A stretch of 48,802 nt of DNA. Source: Mycobacterium sp. Marseille-P9652 (GTDB taxonomy: Bacteria > Actinomycetota > Actinomycetes > Mycobacteriales > Mycobacteriaceae). The translations under genes were made by a program, and so were the position numbers. Every line of letters begins with the position of its first letter. Position 1 is the first letter of the stretch. Shown in pieces: positions 11,019-21,524 of this stretch. The stretch covers positions 1 through 48,802 of the forward strand of contig NZ_CACRUY010000042.1 in the NCBI RefSeq assembly GCF_902652685.1. The letters run 5' to 3'. The notes under the pieces are model-generated. The model worked only from the letters and a program-made list of their open reading frames with translations, had not been told where the DNA came from and ran no database searches.

Positions 11019-11056
11019 TGGCAGTGACTGGCAGTGCCACGGGTCGATATGGCAGT
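11019..11056 (+). repeat. Three helically phased TGGCAGT repeats upstream of a membrane-protein gene
   Basis: The heptamer TGGCAGT starts at 11019, 11029 and 11050, i.e. spacings of 10 and 21 bp, or one and two helical turns. The first two copies extend to TGGCAGTG, and a GTGGCA/TGCCAC inverted repeat encloses them. The group lies 59-96 bp upstream of the ATG at 11115 and is a plausible protein-binding array. Confidence 0.45.
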
Positions 11057-11114
11057 ACTCCGGCGGAACGCTCGACACTGTTCGACCCAACCCGCTACCG
11101 CGAGGAGTAATCAC

Positions 11115-11528
11115 ATGACCGCCATCCCGGGTCAGACCACCCGACCCCTCTACGACTCGACCGACTCGCTGCTGCGTTTCGCCATGCGCGCCGATGCCAC
11201 GCTGACCGGCCTGTGTGGTTTGGCCGTCGCGTTCGTCGCCGACCCGGTGTCGAAGCTGACGGGCCTCACGTCCCTGCAGGAGTACGCGCTCGGCGCGGCC
11301 TTCGTGCTGTACGGGCTCGTCGTGTTCAGCCTGGCCGCGCTGCCGAACCTGCGTCGTGTCGGTGTCGGCATCGTCGTCGCCAACGTCGCCTGCACCCTGG
11401 CCACCGTCGTGGCCGCGGAAGCCGTGCCGATGACGGCGACCGGGGTCGCCGCCACGCTGGCGACCGGCGTGTACACGGCGGCGTTCGGCGCGCTGCAGTA
11501 CGTCGGCGTGCGCCGGCTCGCCGTCTAG
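11115..11528 (+). CDS. Small four-helix integral membrane protein
   Basis: A 137-aa protein begins MTAIPGQTTR. A GAGGAG ribosome-binding site 7 nt before the ATG fixes the start, so longer upstream starts are unlikely. Four hydrophobic segments are visible (about residues 25-45, 55-75, 80-102 and 108-130). They are rich in Ala and Val, and the last is followed by a short basic tail (RRLAV). No motif links it to a transport or enzyme family. A G+C-rich hairpin directly follows the stop. Confidence 0.8.
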   Translation: MTAIPGQTTRPLYDSTDSLLRFAMRADATLTGLCGLAVAFVADPVSKLTGLTSLQEYALGAAFVLYGLVVFSLAALPNLRRVGVGIVVANVACTLATVVAAEAVPMTATGVAATLATGVYTAAFGALQYVGVRRLAV

Positions 11529-11541
11529 CTTCCAGCCTGGT

Positions 11542-11570
11542 GCGGGGCCTCCGTTCGGGCGGGGCCCCGC
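11542..11570. terminator. GC-rich stem-loop between convergent genes
   Basis: GCGGGGCC pairs with GGCCCCGC across a 13-nt loop, 13 bp after the membrane-protein stop and facing coaA. There is no U-tract, which is usual for mycobacterial intrinsic-like terminators, so function is inferred from structure and position only. Confidence 0.5.
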
Positions 11571-11687
11571 TCACGGGTGTGTATCCACGGCTTTGTGCGT
11601 GTATCCAGGGCGACGACACGCCGACGGGCCCCGCCGCCTCTACACAGTCGACGCGGTCAGTTCGCACTCAACGGCCGCCGGCCCCGC

Positions 11688-12716
<1,029 letters not shown>

Positions 12717-12753
12717 TCATGCCCGCACCGCCGCCCCCGAAACCGCGTCCGTG

Positions 12754-14034
12754 ATGTCCGCCCCGCTGTCCGAGGTGGACCCCGACATCGCCGAACTTCT
12801 GGACAAGGAGCTCGGCCGCCAGCGCGACACCCTCGAGATGATCGCCTCGGAGAACTTCGTGCCCCGCTCGGTGCTGCAGGCGCAGGGCAGCGTGCTCACC
12901 AACAAGTACGCCGAAGGCCTGCCCGGGCGGCGCTATTACGGCGGTTGCGAATACGTCGACGTGGTCGAGAACATCGCCCGCGACCGCGCCAAGGCGCTGT
13001 TCGGAGCCGAGTTCGCCAACGTCCAGCCGCATTCGGGCGCCCAGGCCAACGCCGCGGTGCTGCACGCGCTGATGACGCCGGGGGAGCGGCTCCTGGGCCT
13101 CGACCTCGCCAACGGCGGCCACCTGACGCACGGCATGAAGCTGAACTTCTCCGGGCGGCTCTACGAGGCCGGCTTCTACGGCGTCGACCCCACCACGCAT
13201 CTGGTCGACATGGACGCGGTGCGGGCCAAGGCGCTGGAATTCCGTCCCAAGGTGATCATCGCGGGATGGTCGGCCTACCCGCGGATCCTCGACTTCGCGG
13301 CGTTCCGGTCGATCGCCGACGAGGTGGACGCCAAGCTGTGGGTGGACATGGCGCACTTCGCCGGCCTGGTCGCCGTCGGCCTGCACCCGTCGCCGGTGCC
13401 GCACGCGGACGTCGTCTCCACCACCGTGCACAAGACGCTCGGCGGGGCGCGCTCGGGCATGATCCTGGGCAAGCAGGAGTACGCCAAGGCCATCAACTCG
13501 GCGGTGTTCCCCGGCCAGCAGGGCGGCCCGCTGATGCACGTCGTCGCCGGCAAGGCTGTCGCCCTGAAGATCGCGACGACGCCCGAGTTCGCCGACCGCC
13601 AGCAACGCACGCTGTCCGGCGCGCGCATCGTCGCCGATCGCCTGACGGCCGCCGACGTGGCCAAGGCGGGGGTGTCGGTGGTCAGCGGCGGCACCGACGT
13701 CCACCTGGTGCTCGTCGACCTGCGCGACTCCCCGCTCGACGGCAAGGCCGCCGAAGACCTGCTCCACGAGATCGGCATCACCGTCAACCGCAACGCGGTC
13801 CCCAATGACCCGCGGCCGCCGATGGTGACGTCGGGCCTGCGGGTGGGCACGCCGGCGCTGGCGACCCGCGGTTTCGGGGACGCGGAATTCACCGAGGTCG
13901 CCGACATCATCGCCACCGCGCTGGCGGCGGGAACGTCGGCTGACGTGCCGGCCCTGCGGCAGCGCGTCACCCGCCTGGCCAGCGAGTTCCCCTTGTACGA
14001 CGGCATCGAGGACTGGACGCTGGTCGACCGCTGA
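12754..14034 (+). CDS. glyA: Serine hydroxymethyltransferase
   Basis: This PLP enzyme interconverts serine and glycine and charges tetrahydrofolate with a one-carbon unit. From [16 protein letters not shown] it is 426 aa, matching H37Rv GlyA1. Motifs are the N-terminal ASENF (31-35), [15 protein letters not shown], and the Schiff-base lysine K227 in [10 protein letters not shown]. An in-frame GTG at 12703 with a TAGACT box 7 nt upstream would add 17 residues ([17 protein letters not shown]); no Shine-Dalgarno precedes 12754. The reported coordinate follows family length, but the longer start is a serious alternative. The gene diverges from coaA. Confidence 0.95.
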   Translation: MSAPLSEVDPDIAELLDKELGRQRDTLEMIASENFVPRSVLQAQGSVLTNKYAEGLPGRRYYGGCEYVDVVENIARDRAKALFGAEFANVQPHSGAQANAAVLHALMTPGERLLGLDLANGGHLTHGMKLNFSGRLYEAGFYGVDPTTHLVDMDAVRAKALEFRPKVIIAGWSAYPRILDFAAFRSIADEVDAKLWVDMAHFAGLVAVGLHPSPVPHADVVSTTVHKTLGGARSGMILGKQEYAKAINSAVFPGQQGGPLMHVVAGKAVALKIATTPEFADRQQRTLSGARIVADRLTAADVAKAGVSVVSGGTDVHLVLVDLRDSPLDGKAAEDLLHEIGITVNRNAVPNDPRPPMVTSGLRVGTPALATRGFGDAEFTEVADIIATALAAGTSADVPALRQRVTRLASEFPLYDGIEDWTLVDR

Positions 14035-14119
14035 CGGCGGAAAAAAGCGGGACAGCTTCCTCCGGAAAAGCCCGGGAAGGACCAAAGTCACAACTTGTCC
14101 CGACACGCTTCGGGAAATT

Positions 14120-14148
14120 TTACGACACCTGTACCCGGAGGTTACAGT
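14120..14148 (+). promoter_or_regulatory. desA2 promoter (-35/-10) ending next to the start codon
   Basis: TTACGA (14120-14125) and TACAGT (14143-14148) are separated by 17 bp, and the ATG is 6 nt downstream. This gives a conventional sigma-A-type promoter with a leaderless start. A GGAGG at 14137-14141 is 13 nt from the ATG, too far for an ordinary Shine-Dalgarno. Confidence 0.6.
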
Positions 14149-14152
14149 AACC
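14140..14152. promoter_or_regulatory. Perfect palindrome over the desA2 -10 and start site
   Basis: GGTTACAGTAACC is a perfect inverted repeat of 6-bp arms around a central A. It covers the -10 hexamer and ends 2 nt before the ATG, so a bound protein would block transcription initiation. Mycobacterial desA1/desA2 are reported to be repressed by the TetR-type regulator MadR. That this palindrome is its operator is inference. Confidence 0.55.
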
Positions 14153-14154
14153 GC

Positions 14155-14982
14155 ATGGCACAGAAACCTGTCGCTAATGCGCTGACCCTTGAACTCGAGC
14201 CCGTGGTCGAGCTGAACATGGACCGCCACCTCAACACCGAGGACCTGTGGTTCGCCCACGACTACGTGCCCTTCGAGCGCGGCGAGAACTTCGCCTTCCT
14301 CGGCGGCCGGGACTGGGATCCGTCCCAGGCGACGCTGCCCCGGCAGTTCACCGACGCGTGCGAGATTCTGCTGCTGCTCAAGGACAACCTCGCCGGTCAT
14401 CACCGCGAGCTCGTCGAGCACTTCATCCTCGAAGAGTGGTGGGGCCGATGGCTGGGCCGGTGGACCGCCGAAGAACACCTGCACGCCATCGCCCTGCGCG
14501 AGTACCTCGTCGTCACCCGCGAGGTCGACCCGACCGCCAACGAGGAGGCGCGGGTCCAGTACGTGATGCGGGGCTACCGCGCCGACCACTACTCGCAGAT
14601 CGAGACCCTGGTGTACATGGCGTTCACCGAGCGCACCCACGCCGTGTTCTGCCGTAACCTTGCCGCGCAGCTCGAAGAGCCGATCCTGGCCGGCCTGATC
14701 GACCGGATCGCCCGGGACGAGGCACGCCACGAGCTGTTCTTCTCCAACCTCGTCGCGCACTGCCTCGAGACCCACCGCGACGAGACGATCGCCGCGATTG
14801 CCGCGCGGGCCGCCGAGCTCCAGGTCGTCGGCGCCGACATCCTCGAGTACAAGGACAAGGTCCAGCACGTCGCCGAGGCCGGCATCTTCGGCGAGGCGGA
14901 GCTGCGCCAGGCCATCTCAGACCGCATCAAGGACTGGGGCGTCGCGGACGAGCCTGCGCTGCAACAGTTCGTCATCGCCTGA
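14155..14982 (+). CDS. desA2: Acyl-ACP desaturase DesA2
   Basis: DesA2 is a soluble diiron acyl-ACP desaturase family member needed for mycolic acid synthesis in mycobacteria. The 275 aa equal the H37Rv length. The four-helix core shows the two EXXH motifs: E107-x-x-H110 in TAEEHLHAI and E189-x-x-H192 in RDEARHELFF, with further carboxylates near E70 and E150. The start MAQKPVANAL matches orthologues and sits 6 nt after a TACAGT -10; an upstream GTG-type start at 14095 would lie outside the transcript. Confidence 0.96.
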   Translation: MAQKPVANALTLELEPVVELNMDRHLNTEDLWFAHDYVPFERGENFAFLGGRDWDPSQATLPRQFTDACEILLLLKDNLAGHHRELVEHFILEEWWGRWLGRWTAEEHLHAIALREYLVVTREVDPTANEEARVQYVMRGYRADHYSQIETLVYMAFTERTHAVFCRNLAAQLEEPILAGLIDRIARDEARHELFFSNLVAHCLETHRDETIAAIAARAAELQVVGADILEYKDKVQHVAEAGIFGEAELRQAISDRIKDWGVADEPALQQFVIA

Positions 14983-15041
14983 CGCGGTAGGTCTCGGCGC
15001 GCGTCCGGCGCGCCTGCACGGCGGGCACGCGGCCACGAGAG

Positions 15042-15047
15042 TAGCGT
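15042..15047 (+). promoter_or_regulatory. Candidate -10 of the phoAT-phoH2 transcript
   Basis: TAGCGT lies 8 nt before the ATG at 15056 of the small upstream frame, the spacing expected for a leaderless mRNA. No clear -35 is seen. Confidence 0.45.
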
Positions 15048-15055
15048 CGTGGGCG

Positions 15056-15199
15056 ATGGCCAGCGACATGCTCTGCTGCCAGGGCGGCACCTCCCGTCAC
15101 GAGTACGGCAGGACCGGCCCCGGTCCTGGTGCCGCGGTTCCCGCCGACATGCCTGTGCGGGTCCGCGCGGGCTCATCCCGCTCGAGGAGCGCTACGTGA
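15056..15199 (+). CDS. Candidate small antitoxin-like frame upstream of phoH2 (phoAT)
   Basis: A 47-aa frame begins [19 protein letters not shown] and ends in an Arg/Ser-rich tail ([12 protein letters not shown]). Its TGA overlaps the phoH2 GTG by 4 bp (GTGA), and a TANNNT hexamer lies 8 nt before its ATG. Published work on mycobacterial PhoH2 describes a short upstream gene, phoAT, that overlaps phoH2 and counteracts it. The position and overlap here fit that description. I cannot confirm sequence similarity to the known phoAT by reading, and part of the codon pattern is weak, so this could instead be a leader peptide. Confidence 0.45.
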   Translation: MASDMLCCQGGTSRHEYGRTGPGPGAAVPADMPVRVRAGSSRSRSAT

Positions 15200-16497
15200 C
15201 CGAAATCCGGACCTACGTGATCGATACGTCCGTGCTGCTGTCCGACCCGTGGGCGTGCAGCCGGTTCGCCGAGCACGAGGTGGTGGTCCCGTTGGTGGTG
15301 ATCAGCGAATTGGAGGCCAAGCGCCACCACCACGAGCTGGGGTGGTTCGCCCGGCAGGCGCTGCGCCTGTTCGACGACCTGCGGCTCGAGCACGGACGGC
15401 TGGATCAACCGATTCCCGTTGGCGCACAAGGCGGTACGCTTCACGTCGAGCTCAACCACACCGATCCGGCGGTGTTGCCCGCGGGCTTCCGCACCGACAG
15501 CAACGACTCCCGCATCCTGAGCTGCGCCGCCAACCTGGCCGCCGAGGGCAAGCGAGTCACGTTGGTGAGCAAGGACATTCCGCTGCGGGTGAAGGCCGCC
15601 GCGGTGGGCCTGGCCGCCGACGAGTACCACGCCCAGGACGTGGTGGCCTCCGGATGGTCGGGGATGGCCGAGATCGAGACGGCCGTCGACGACATCGACG
15701 CGCTGTTCGCCGATGGCGAGATCGACCTGGTCGAGGCGCGAGACCTGCCCTGCCACACGGGAGTTCGGCTGCTGGGCGGCAGCTCGCACGCACTGGGCCG
15801 CGTCACCGCGGCCAAGCGCGTGCAGCTGGTGCGCGGCGACCGCGAGGTGTTCGGGCTGCGCGGCCGGTCGGCCGAGCAGCGGGTGGCGCTCGACCTGCTG
15901 CTCGACGAGTCGGTGGGCATCGTGTCGCTGGGCGGGAAGGCCGGCACGGGCAAGTCCGCGCTCGCGCTGTGCGCCGGCCTGGAGGCGGTGCTGGAACGGC
16001 GGACCCACCGCAAGGTCGTGGTCTTCCGTCCGCTGTACGCCGTCGGCGGCCAGGAGCTGGGCTACCTGCCCGGCAGCGAGAGCGAGAAGATGGGACCCTG
16101 GGCGCAGGCGGTGTTCGACACGCTCGAGGGGCTCGCCAGCCCGGCGGTGCTGGACGAGGTGCTCTCGCGGGGCATGCTCGAGGTGCTGCCGCTGACCCAC
16201 ATCCGCGGCCGCTCGCTGCACGACTCGTTCGTGATCGTCGACGAGGCGCAGTCGCTGGAGCGCAACGTGCTGCTGACCGTGCTGTCGCGGCTGGGCACCG
16301 GATCGCGCGTGGTGCTGACCCACGACATCGCGCAGCGGGACAACCTGCGGGTCGGGCGCCACGACGGCGTCGCGGCGGTGATCGAGAAACTCAAGGGTCA
16401 CCCCCTGTTCGCCCACATCACGCTGCTGCGCAGCGAGCGATCGCCGATCGCGGCGCTGGTCACCGAGATGCTCGAGGAGATCGCGGGCCCGCACTGA
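15196..16497 (+). CDS. phoH2: PhoH2, PIN-domain RNase fused to PhoH ATPase
   Basis: PhoH2 proteins couple sequence-specific RNA cleavage by a PIN domain to ATP-dependent RNA unwinding by a PhoH domain. The PIN domain (about residues 1-150) shows acidic residues D10 (VIDTSVLL), E38 (VISELEAK), D104 (SNDSRIL) and D127 (SKDIPL). The PhoH domain has Walker [11 protein letters not shown] (246-255) and Walker B FVIVDEAQ (D349, E350). The 433 aa equal Rv1095. The GTG start gives [12 protein letters not shown] with a CGAGGAG ribosome-binding site 6 nt upstream. It overlaps the candidate phoAT frame, so translation is probably coupled. Confidence 0.96.
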   Translation: MTEIRTYVIDTSVLLSDPWACSRFAEHEVVVPLVVISELEAKRHHHELGWFARQALRLFDDLRLEHGRLDQPIPVGAQGGTLHVELNHTDPAVLPAGFRTDSNDSRILSCAANLAAEGKRVTLVSKDIPLRVKAAAVGLAADEYHAQDVVASGWSGMAEIETAVDDIDALFADGEIDLVEARDLPCHTGVRLLGGSSHALGRVTAAKRVQLVRGDREVFGLRGRSAEQRVALDLLLDESVGIVSLGGKAGTGKSALALCAGLEAVLERRTHRKVVVFRPLYAVGGQELGYLPGSESEKMGPWAQAVFDTLEGLASPAVLDEVLSRGMLEVLPLTHIRGRSLHDSFVIVDEAQSLERNVLLTVLSRLGTGSRVVLTHDIAQRDNLRVGRHDGVAAVIEKLKGHPLFAHITLLRSERSPIAALVTEMLEEIAGPH

Positions 16498-16542
16498 CGG
16501 TACGTAGGGGCGCAGTGGCGCCGGGTATGGTCGGCGCCTCGG

Positions 16543-16548
16543 TAAACT
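16543..16548 (+). promoter_or_regulatory. Candidate -10 of a leaderless deacetylase transcript
   Basis: TAAACT is 6 nt before the GTG at 16555. No Shine-Dalgarno sequence precedes the start. Confidence 0.55.
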
Positions 16549-16554
16549 TCCTAC

Positions 16555-17430
16555 GTGCCGAAACGACCCGACAGCCAGGCCTGGCGTTACTGGCGGACCG
16601 TCGCCGGTGTGGTGGCCGCCGCCGCGGTGCTGGTGATCGGCGCGCTGACCGGCCACGTGACGCGTGCCGACAACCTGAGTTGCTCGGTGGTCAAGTGCGT
16701 CGCGCTGACGTTCGACGACGGGCCCAGCCCGTTCGACGGCCGCCTCCTGCAGGTGCTCAAGGACAACGACGCCAAGGCCACGTTCTTCGAGATCGGCAAC
16801 AAGGTGGCCGCCAATCCCGCCGGGGCCAGACAGGTCGCCGACGCCGGGATGGAGATCGGCAACCACACGTGGGAGCACCCCAACATGACGACGATCCCGG
16901 CCGACGACGTCGCGGGTCAGTTCTCCCGGTCCAACGAGGCGATCACCGCGGCCACCGGGCGGACGCCGACGCTGTGGCGCCCCGCCGGCGGCCTGTCCAA
17001 CGACGCCGTCCGCCAGGTCGCCGGGAAGTACGGCCTTGCCGAAATTCTCTGGGACGTGATCCCTTTCGACTGGATCAACGACTCCAACACGGGCGCGACA
17101 CGCTACATGCTGATGACCTACATCAAGCCGGGCTCGGTGGTGTTGTTCCACGACACCTACTCGAGCACCGTCGATCTGGTGTACCAGTTCATCCCGGTGC
17201 TCAAGGCCAACGGCTACCGCCTGGTGACGGTGAGCGAACTGCTGGGACCGCGGGCGCCCGGCAGCAGTTACGGCGGTCGCGACAACGGACCGCCGGTGAA
17301 CGGCCTGCACGACATCCCGGCCAGCGAGATTCCCCCGCTGCCGAACACGTCGTCGCCGAAGCCGATGCCCAACTTCCCGATCACCGACATCCCGGGCCAG
17401 AACTCGGGCGGCCCGAACAACGGCGCCTGA
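16555..17430 (+). CDS. NodB-type polysaccharide deacetylase, membrane-anchored or secreted (Rv1096-like)
   Basis: This 291-aa protein starts with a basic N-region and one hydrophobic segment (residues 17-32), then a NodB/CE4 domain. Catalytic motifs are TFDDGP at 52-57 (base and metal Asp), HTWEH at 104-108 (zinc histidines), the RPAGG arginine motif and VVLFHDT near residue 202. A Pro/Asn-rich tail of about 50 residues follows. The H37Rv orthologue Rv1096 is reported to deacetylate peptidoglycan, and the same role is likely here. The anchor may be an uncleaved signal. The length matches Rv1096. Confidence 0.93.
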   Translation: MPKRPDSQAWRYWRTVAGVVAAAAVLVIGALTGHVTRADNLSCSVVKCVALTFDDGPSPFDGRLLQVLKDNDAKATFFEIGNKVAANPAGARQVADAGMEIGNHTWEHPNMTTIPADDVAGQFSRSNEAITAATGRTPTLWRPAGGLSNDAVRQVAGKYGLAEILWDVIPFDWINDSNTGATRYMLMTYIKPGSVVLFHDTYSSTVDLVYQFIPVLKANGYRLVTVSELLGPRAPGSSYGGRDNGPPVNGLHDIPASEIPPLPNTSSPKPMPNFPITDIPGQNSGGPNNGA

Positions 17431-17453
17431 GGGCGCCTGGCAGGACGCGCCGT

Positions 17454-17459
17454 TACCGT
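17454..17459 (+). promoter_or_regulatory. Candidate -10 of a leaderless cyclase transcript
   Basis: TACCGT is 6 nt before the GTG at 17466 (GTGATG). The following ATG at 17469 is the alternative start. Confidence 0.4.
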
Positions 17460-17465
17460 TAGAGC

Positions 17466-19019
17466 GTGATGACCGCGGGCTGGCTTCGGGCACGGCTTCC
17501 GTCGCGATCGGCCGGGGTGGACACAACGCGGCGAAAGTCCGCCCGCCGGTTGTCGATTCAGTACGGGTTCGACCTGGCCCTGGCGTACGTGTTGGCCGTC
17601 GTCGAGGCCGCCGCAATCTTGATCCCCCTGCGCGGGCACACCTCCACCCCGACCAACACCGACTTCATCGAGAACACCACGGTGGCGCTGCTGGTGCTCA
17701 TCGCGGTCGCGATCGTCGGCGTCGCTGCGGCCGGAGCGGCGAGCCTCGCTCCCACGCTGCGGTGGTTCGTCGCCGGCGACGAACCGACGGCTGAGCAACG
17801 CGAAGCCGCCATGAAAATGCCCGGGCGGCAGTCCGTGATCCTGTTGGCGGCATGGGCCATCAGCGGTGGGATCTTCATGCTGCTCAACCTCCGCGGCGGC
17901 GCTCAGTTCCTGCTGCCGATCGCGCTCGGCGCGCTGTTGGGCGGACCGGCCGCCGCGGGAACGGGAATGCTGCTCTCGCAACGCATCCTGCGACCCATCA
18001 TGGGGGCCGCCACGAGGGGTGGCGAGCCCCGGCTGACGGTGCCCGGCGTGTATGCCCGCCTGGTCCTGGTGTGGTTCATGGGCAGCGCGTTTCCGATCGG
18101 GGTGATCGCGGCCCTGGTGGTGCTGCGCTCGTACGGTTGGCTGATCGAGCGGTCGGCATCCCTGGACGTGCCGATCCTGGTGGTCTCGCTGGCGGCGCTG
18201 ATCCTCGGGCTACCGACGATGATCCTGACCTCCCGGTCCATCTCCGACCCGCTCGCCGAGGTCGTCGATGCGATGGCCCAGGTGGAGCACGGGCAGATGG
18301 ACACGCACGTGGGCGCCTACGAGCGCTCCCAAATCGGGCGTCTGCAAACGGGATTCAACCGGATGGTCACCGGCCTGGCCGAGCGGGACCGGGTGCGTGA
18401 CCTGTTCGGGCGTTACGTCGGGGCCGACGTCGCGCACCGCGCGATCGAGGAGGGCGTGTCGCTGTCGGGTGACGTGGTCGACGCGGCGGTCCTCTTCATC
18501 GACCTGGTGGGATCGACGCACCTGGCGGAAAGCCGGCCACCGCAGGAGGTCGCCGAGGTGCTCAACGACTTCTTCCGCATCGTCGTGCGCGCCGTCGACG
18601 AGCAGGGCGGACTGATCAACAAGTTCGCCGGTGACGCGGCGCTCGCCGTCTTCGGGGCGCCCCTGCCGGCCGACGATCCGGCGTCGGCGGCGTTGGCGAC
18701 GGCGCGCGCGCTGGGCACTCAATTGCGCACGCTCCCGGTCGATTTCGGGATCGGCGTGTCGGCGGGCCGGGTGTTCGCCGGCAACATCGGCGCCGAGAAC
18801 CGTTACGAATACACGGTGATCGGCGACGCGGTCAACGAGGCCGCGCGCCTGGCCGATCTCGCCAAGACCGCCGACCGGCGCATCCTGTGCGCCGCGGGCG
18901 CGATCGACCGGGCCGGCGAGGCCGAGCGCCGGCACTGGGCCGAGTGCTACTCCACCGTGCTGCGCGGTCGCTCCGAGGCCACCCACGTCTCGGCCCCGAC
19001 GGTGACGGCTACTTCCTGA
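17466..19019 (+). CDS. Membrane class III adenylate cyclase with HAMP linker
   Basis: This 517-aa protein has six hydrophobic segments in residues 35-255, a HAMP domain at about 256-310 (SRSISDPLAEVVDAM), and a class III cyclase domain at about 335-500. The catalytic set is complete: metal aspartates D346 (LFIDLVGST) and D390 (KFAGDAALAVFGAP), K386 and T450 for base selection, and N457/R461 (NEAARL) for the transition state, so it should make cAMP. The plan is that of the Rv1318c-Rv1320c/Rv3645 group. H37Rv has no gene between Rv1096 and Rv1097c as I recall, so this is a lineage difference. Its end overlaps the convergent Pro/Gly-rich gene by 11 bp. Confidence 0.93.
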   Translation: MMTAGWLRARLPSRSAGVDTTRRKSARRLSIQYGFDLALAYVLAVVEAAAILIPLRGHTSTPTNTDFIENTTVALLVLIAVAIVGVAAAGAASLAPTLRWFVAGDEPTAEQREAAMKMPGRQSVILLAAWAISGGIFMLLNLRGGAQFLLPIALGALLGGPAAAGTGMLLSQRILRPIMGAATRGGEPRLTVPGVYARLVLVWFMGSAFPIGVIAALVVLRSYGWLIERSASLDVPILVVSLAALILGLPTMILTSRSISDPLAEVVDAMAQVEHGQMDTHVGAYERSQIGRLQTGFNRMVTGLAERDRVRDLFGRYVGADVAHRAIEEGVSLSGDVVDAAVLFIDLVGSTHLAESRPPQEVAEVLNDFFRIVVRAVDEQGGLINKFAGDAALAVFGAPLPADDPASAALATARALGTQLRTLPVDFGIGVSAGRVFAGNIGAENRYEYTVIGDAVNEAARLADLAKTADRRILCAAGAIDRAGEAERRHWAECYSTVLRGRSEATHVSAPTVTATS

Positions 19020-20052
19020 CCTTCAGCGCCGCGATCACCTTGCCGATGATGCCGGCCGAGCCGGCGTCGCCGATCGGGGTGGCGCCCATGAAGACGGTGA
19101 CCGGCTTGGTGTCGACCGCGATGATCACGACCGAGTCGCCCTTCACGTTGCGCGCCGGGTCGGCGATCGTGATGTCGGCGTCGACGCGAGCCGCCTTGGT
19201 GCCGTCCACCGTGAGGGTCGACGTCTTGGTCGGGCCCAGAGTGGGCTGCGCGTTCGCGTAACCGGGGCCGCTGGCCACGCAGTCCATCAACTTCGATGCC
19301 TGCGCCGCGACGTCCATGCTCGTGACGAAGTTGGTGACGGCGACCTCGGCCTGCATCATCCACTGGTTCGCGCCGGGCACCTCCTGGCCGACGCCCACCG
19401 CGCCGATCAGGTTGGGGCTCTGATCATCCGAGAAGGGACCCCACCCCGGTGTCGCGCTGGCCGGGAAGGAGAGCTTGCCCGCGCTGATCGTGTCGCCGGT
19501 CGGCTTGTCGCCCCCGGAGACGTTCGGGGTGCATCCGGTCGCGGTCTGCTCACCGCTGCCCGGCGCCGACGTCGGGGCGGAGGTCGGCTGCGAGGTCGAC
19601 GCCTTGTTCGACTTGCTTCCGCCGCCGCCGCTCAGCCCGACCACGAGGATGACGACGAGGGCGATGACGCCCACGAGCGCGACGCCGCCGAGGATCAGCC
19701 AGGGCAGCTTCGAGCGGGGGCCGCCGGGCGGAGGGCCGGGCTGGTACGGGCCGCCCCATCCCGGGCCCGGTTGGCCGGGGTACTGCTGGCCCGGATAGGG
19801 CTGGCCGGGCGGCGGGTACTGCTGGCCCGGCGGCGGGTATTGCTGCCCCGGTGGTGGCGGCGGATAGCCACCGGCCGCGTACGGATCGGTCCCGCCCTGC
19901 GGACTGGGGTACGCCCCGCCGGGCGGCGGGTACGGGTACGAACCCTCCTGCGGTTGGCCGCCCTGCGGCTGACCACCCCAATAGGGTTGCTGCCCATAGG
20001 GGTTCGACCCGTAGGGATCCTGACCGTAGGGACCCCCGGGAGGAGCCGTCAT
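19009..20052 (-). CDS. Proline/glycine/tyrosine-rich membrane protein (Rv1097c-like)
   Basis: This 347-aa protein has an N-terminal cytoplasmic region of about 110 residues made of PYG/GQQYPPP-type repeats (several near-identical YPPPGQQ units around residues 67-95). One transmembrane helix follows (about 118-142, LPWLILGGVALVGVIALVVILVVGL), then a Ser/Thr-rich linker and an exported domain of about 170 residues with paired cysteines (TGCTPNV and LMDCVASG). It is the third gene after glpX and fum on this strand, 31 bp after fum, so probably one operon. No enzymatic motif is visible and the function is unknown. Confidence 0.88.
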   Translation of the reverse strand: MTAPPGGPYGQDPYGSNPYGQQPYWGGQPQGGQPQEGSYPYPPPGGAYPSPQGGTDPYAAGGYPPPPPGQQYPPPGQQYPPPGQPYPGQQYPGQPGPGWGGPYQPGPPPGGPRSKLPWLILGGVALVGVIALVVILVVGLSGGGGSKSNKASTSQPTSAPTSAPGSGEQTATGCTPNVSGGDKPTGDTISAGKLSFPASATPGWGPFSDDQSPNLIGAVGVGQEVPGANQWMMQAEVAVTNFVTSMDVAAQASKLMDCVASGPGYANAQPTLGPTKTSTLTVDGTKAARVDADITIADPARNVKGDSVVIIAVDTKPVTVFMGATPIGDAGSAGIIGKVIAALKVRK

Positions 20053-20083
20053 AAAAGAACCACCCTCACTCGCATCAACTTTT

Positions 20084-21496
<1,413 letters not shown>

Positions 21497-21524
21497 AGAT
21501 GAGGCTTCCTCGCTTCGGATTCGG

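Noticed and set aside
11579-11607. Direct repeat GTGTATCCA, two copies 20 bp apart
   Set aside because: Too short and lies between convergent genes where no promoter is expected; probably chance.
15097-17616. 839-codon minus-strand frame across phoH2 and the deacetylase
   Set aside because: Antisense shadow; the plus-strand genes are certain and the minus translation is low-complexity Arg/His-rich.
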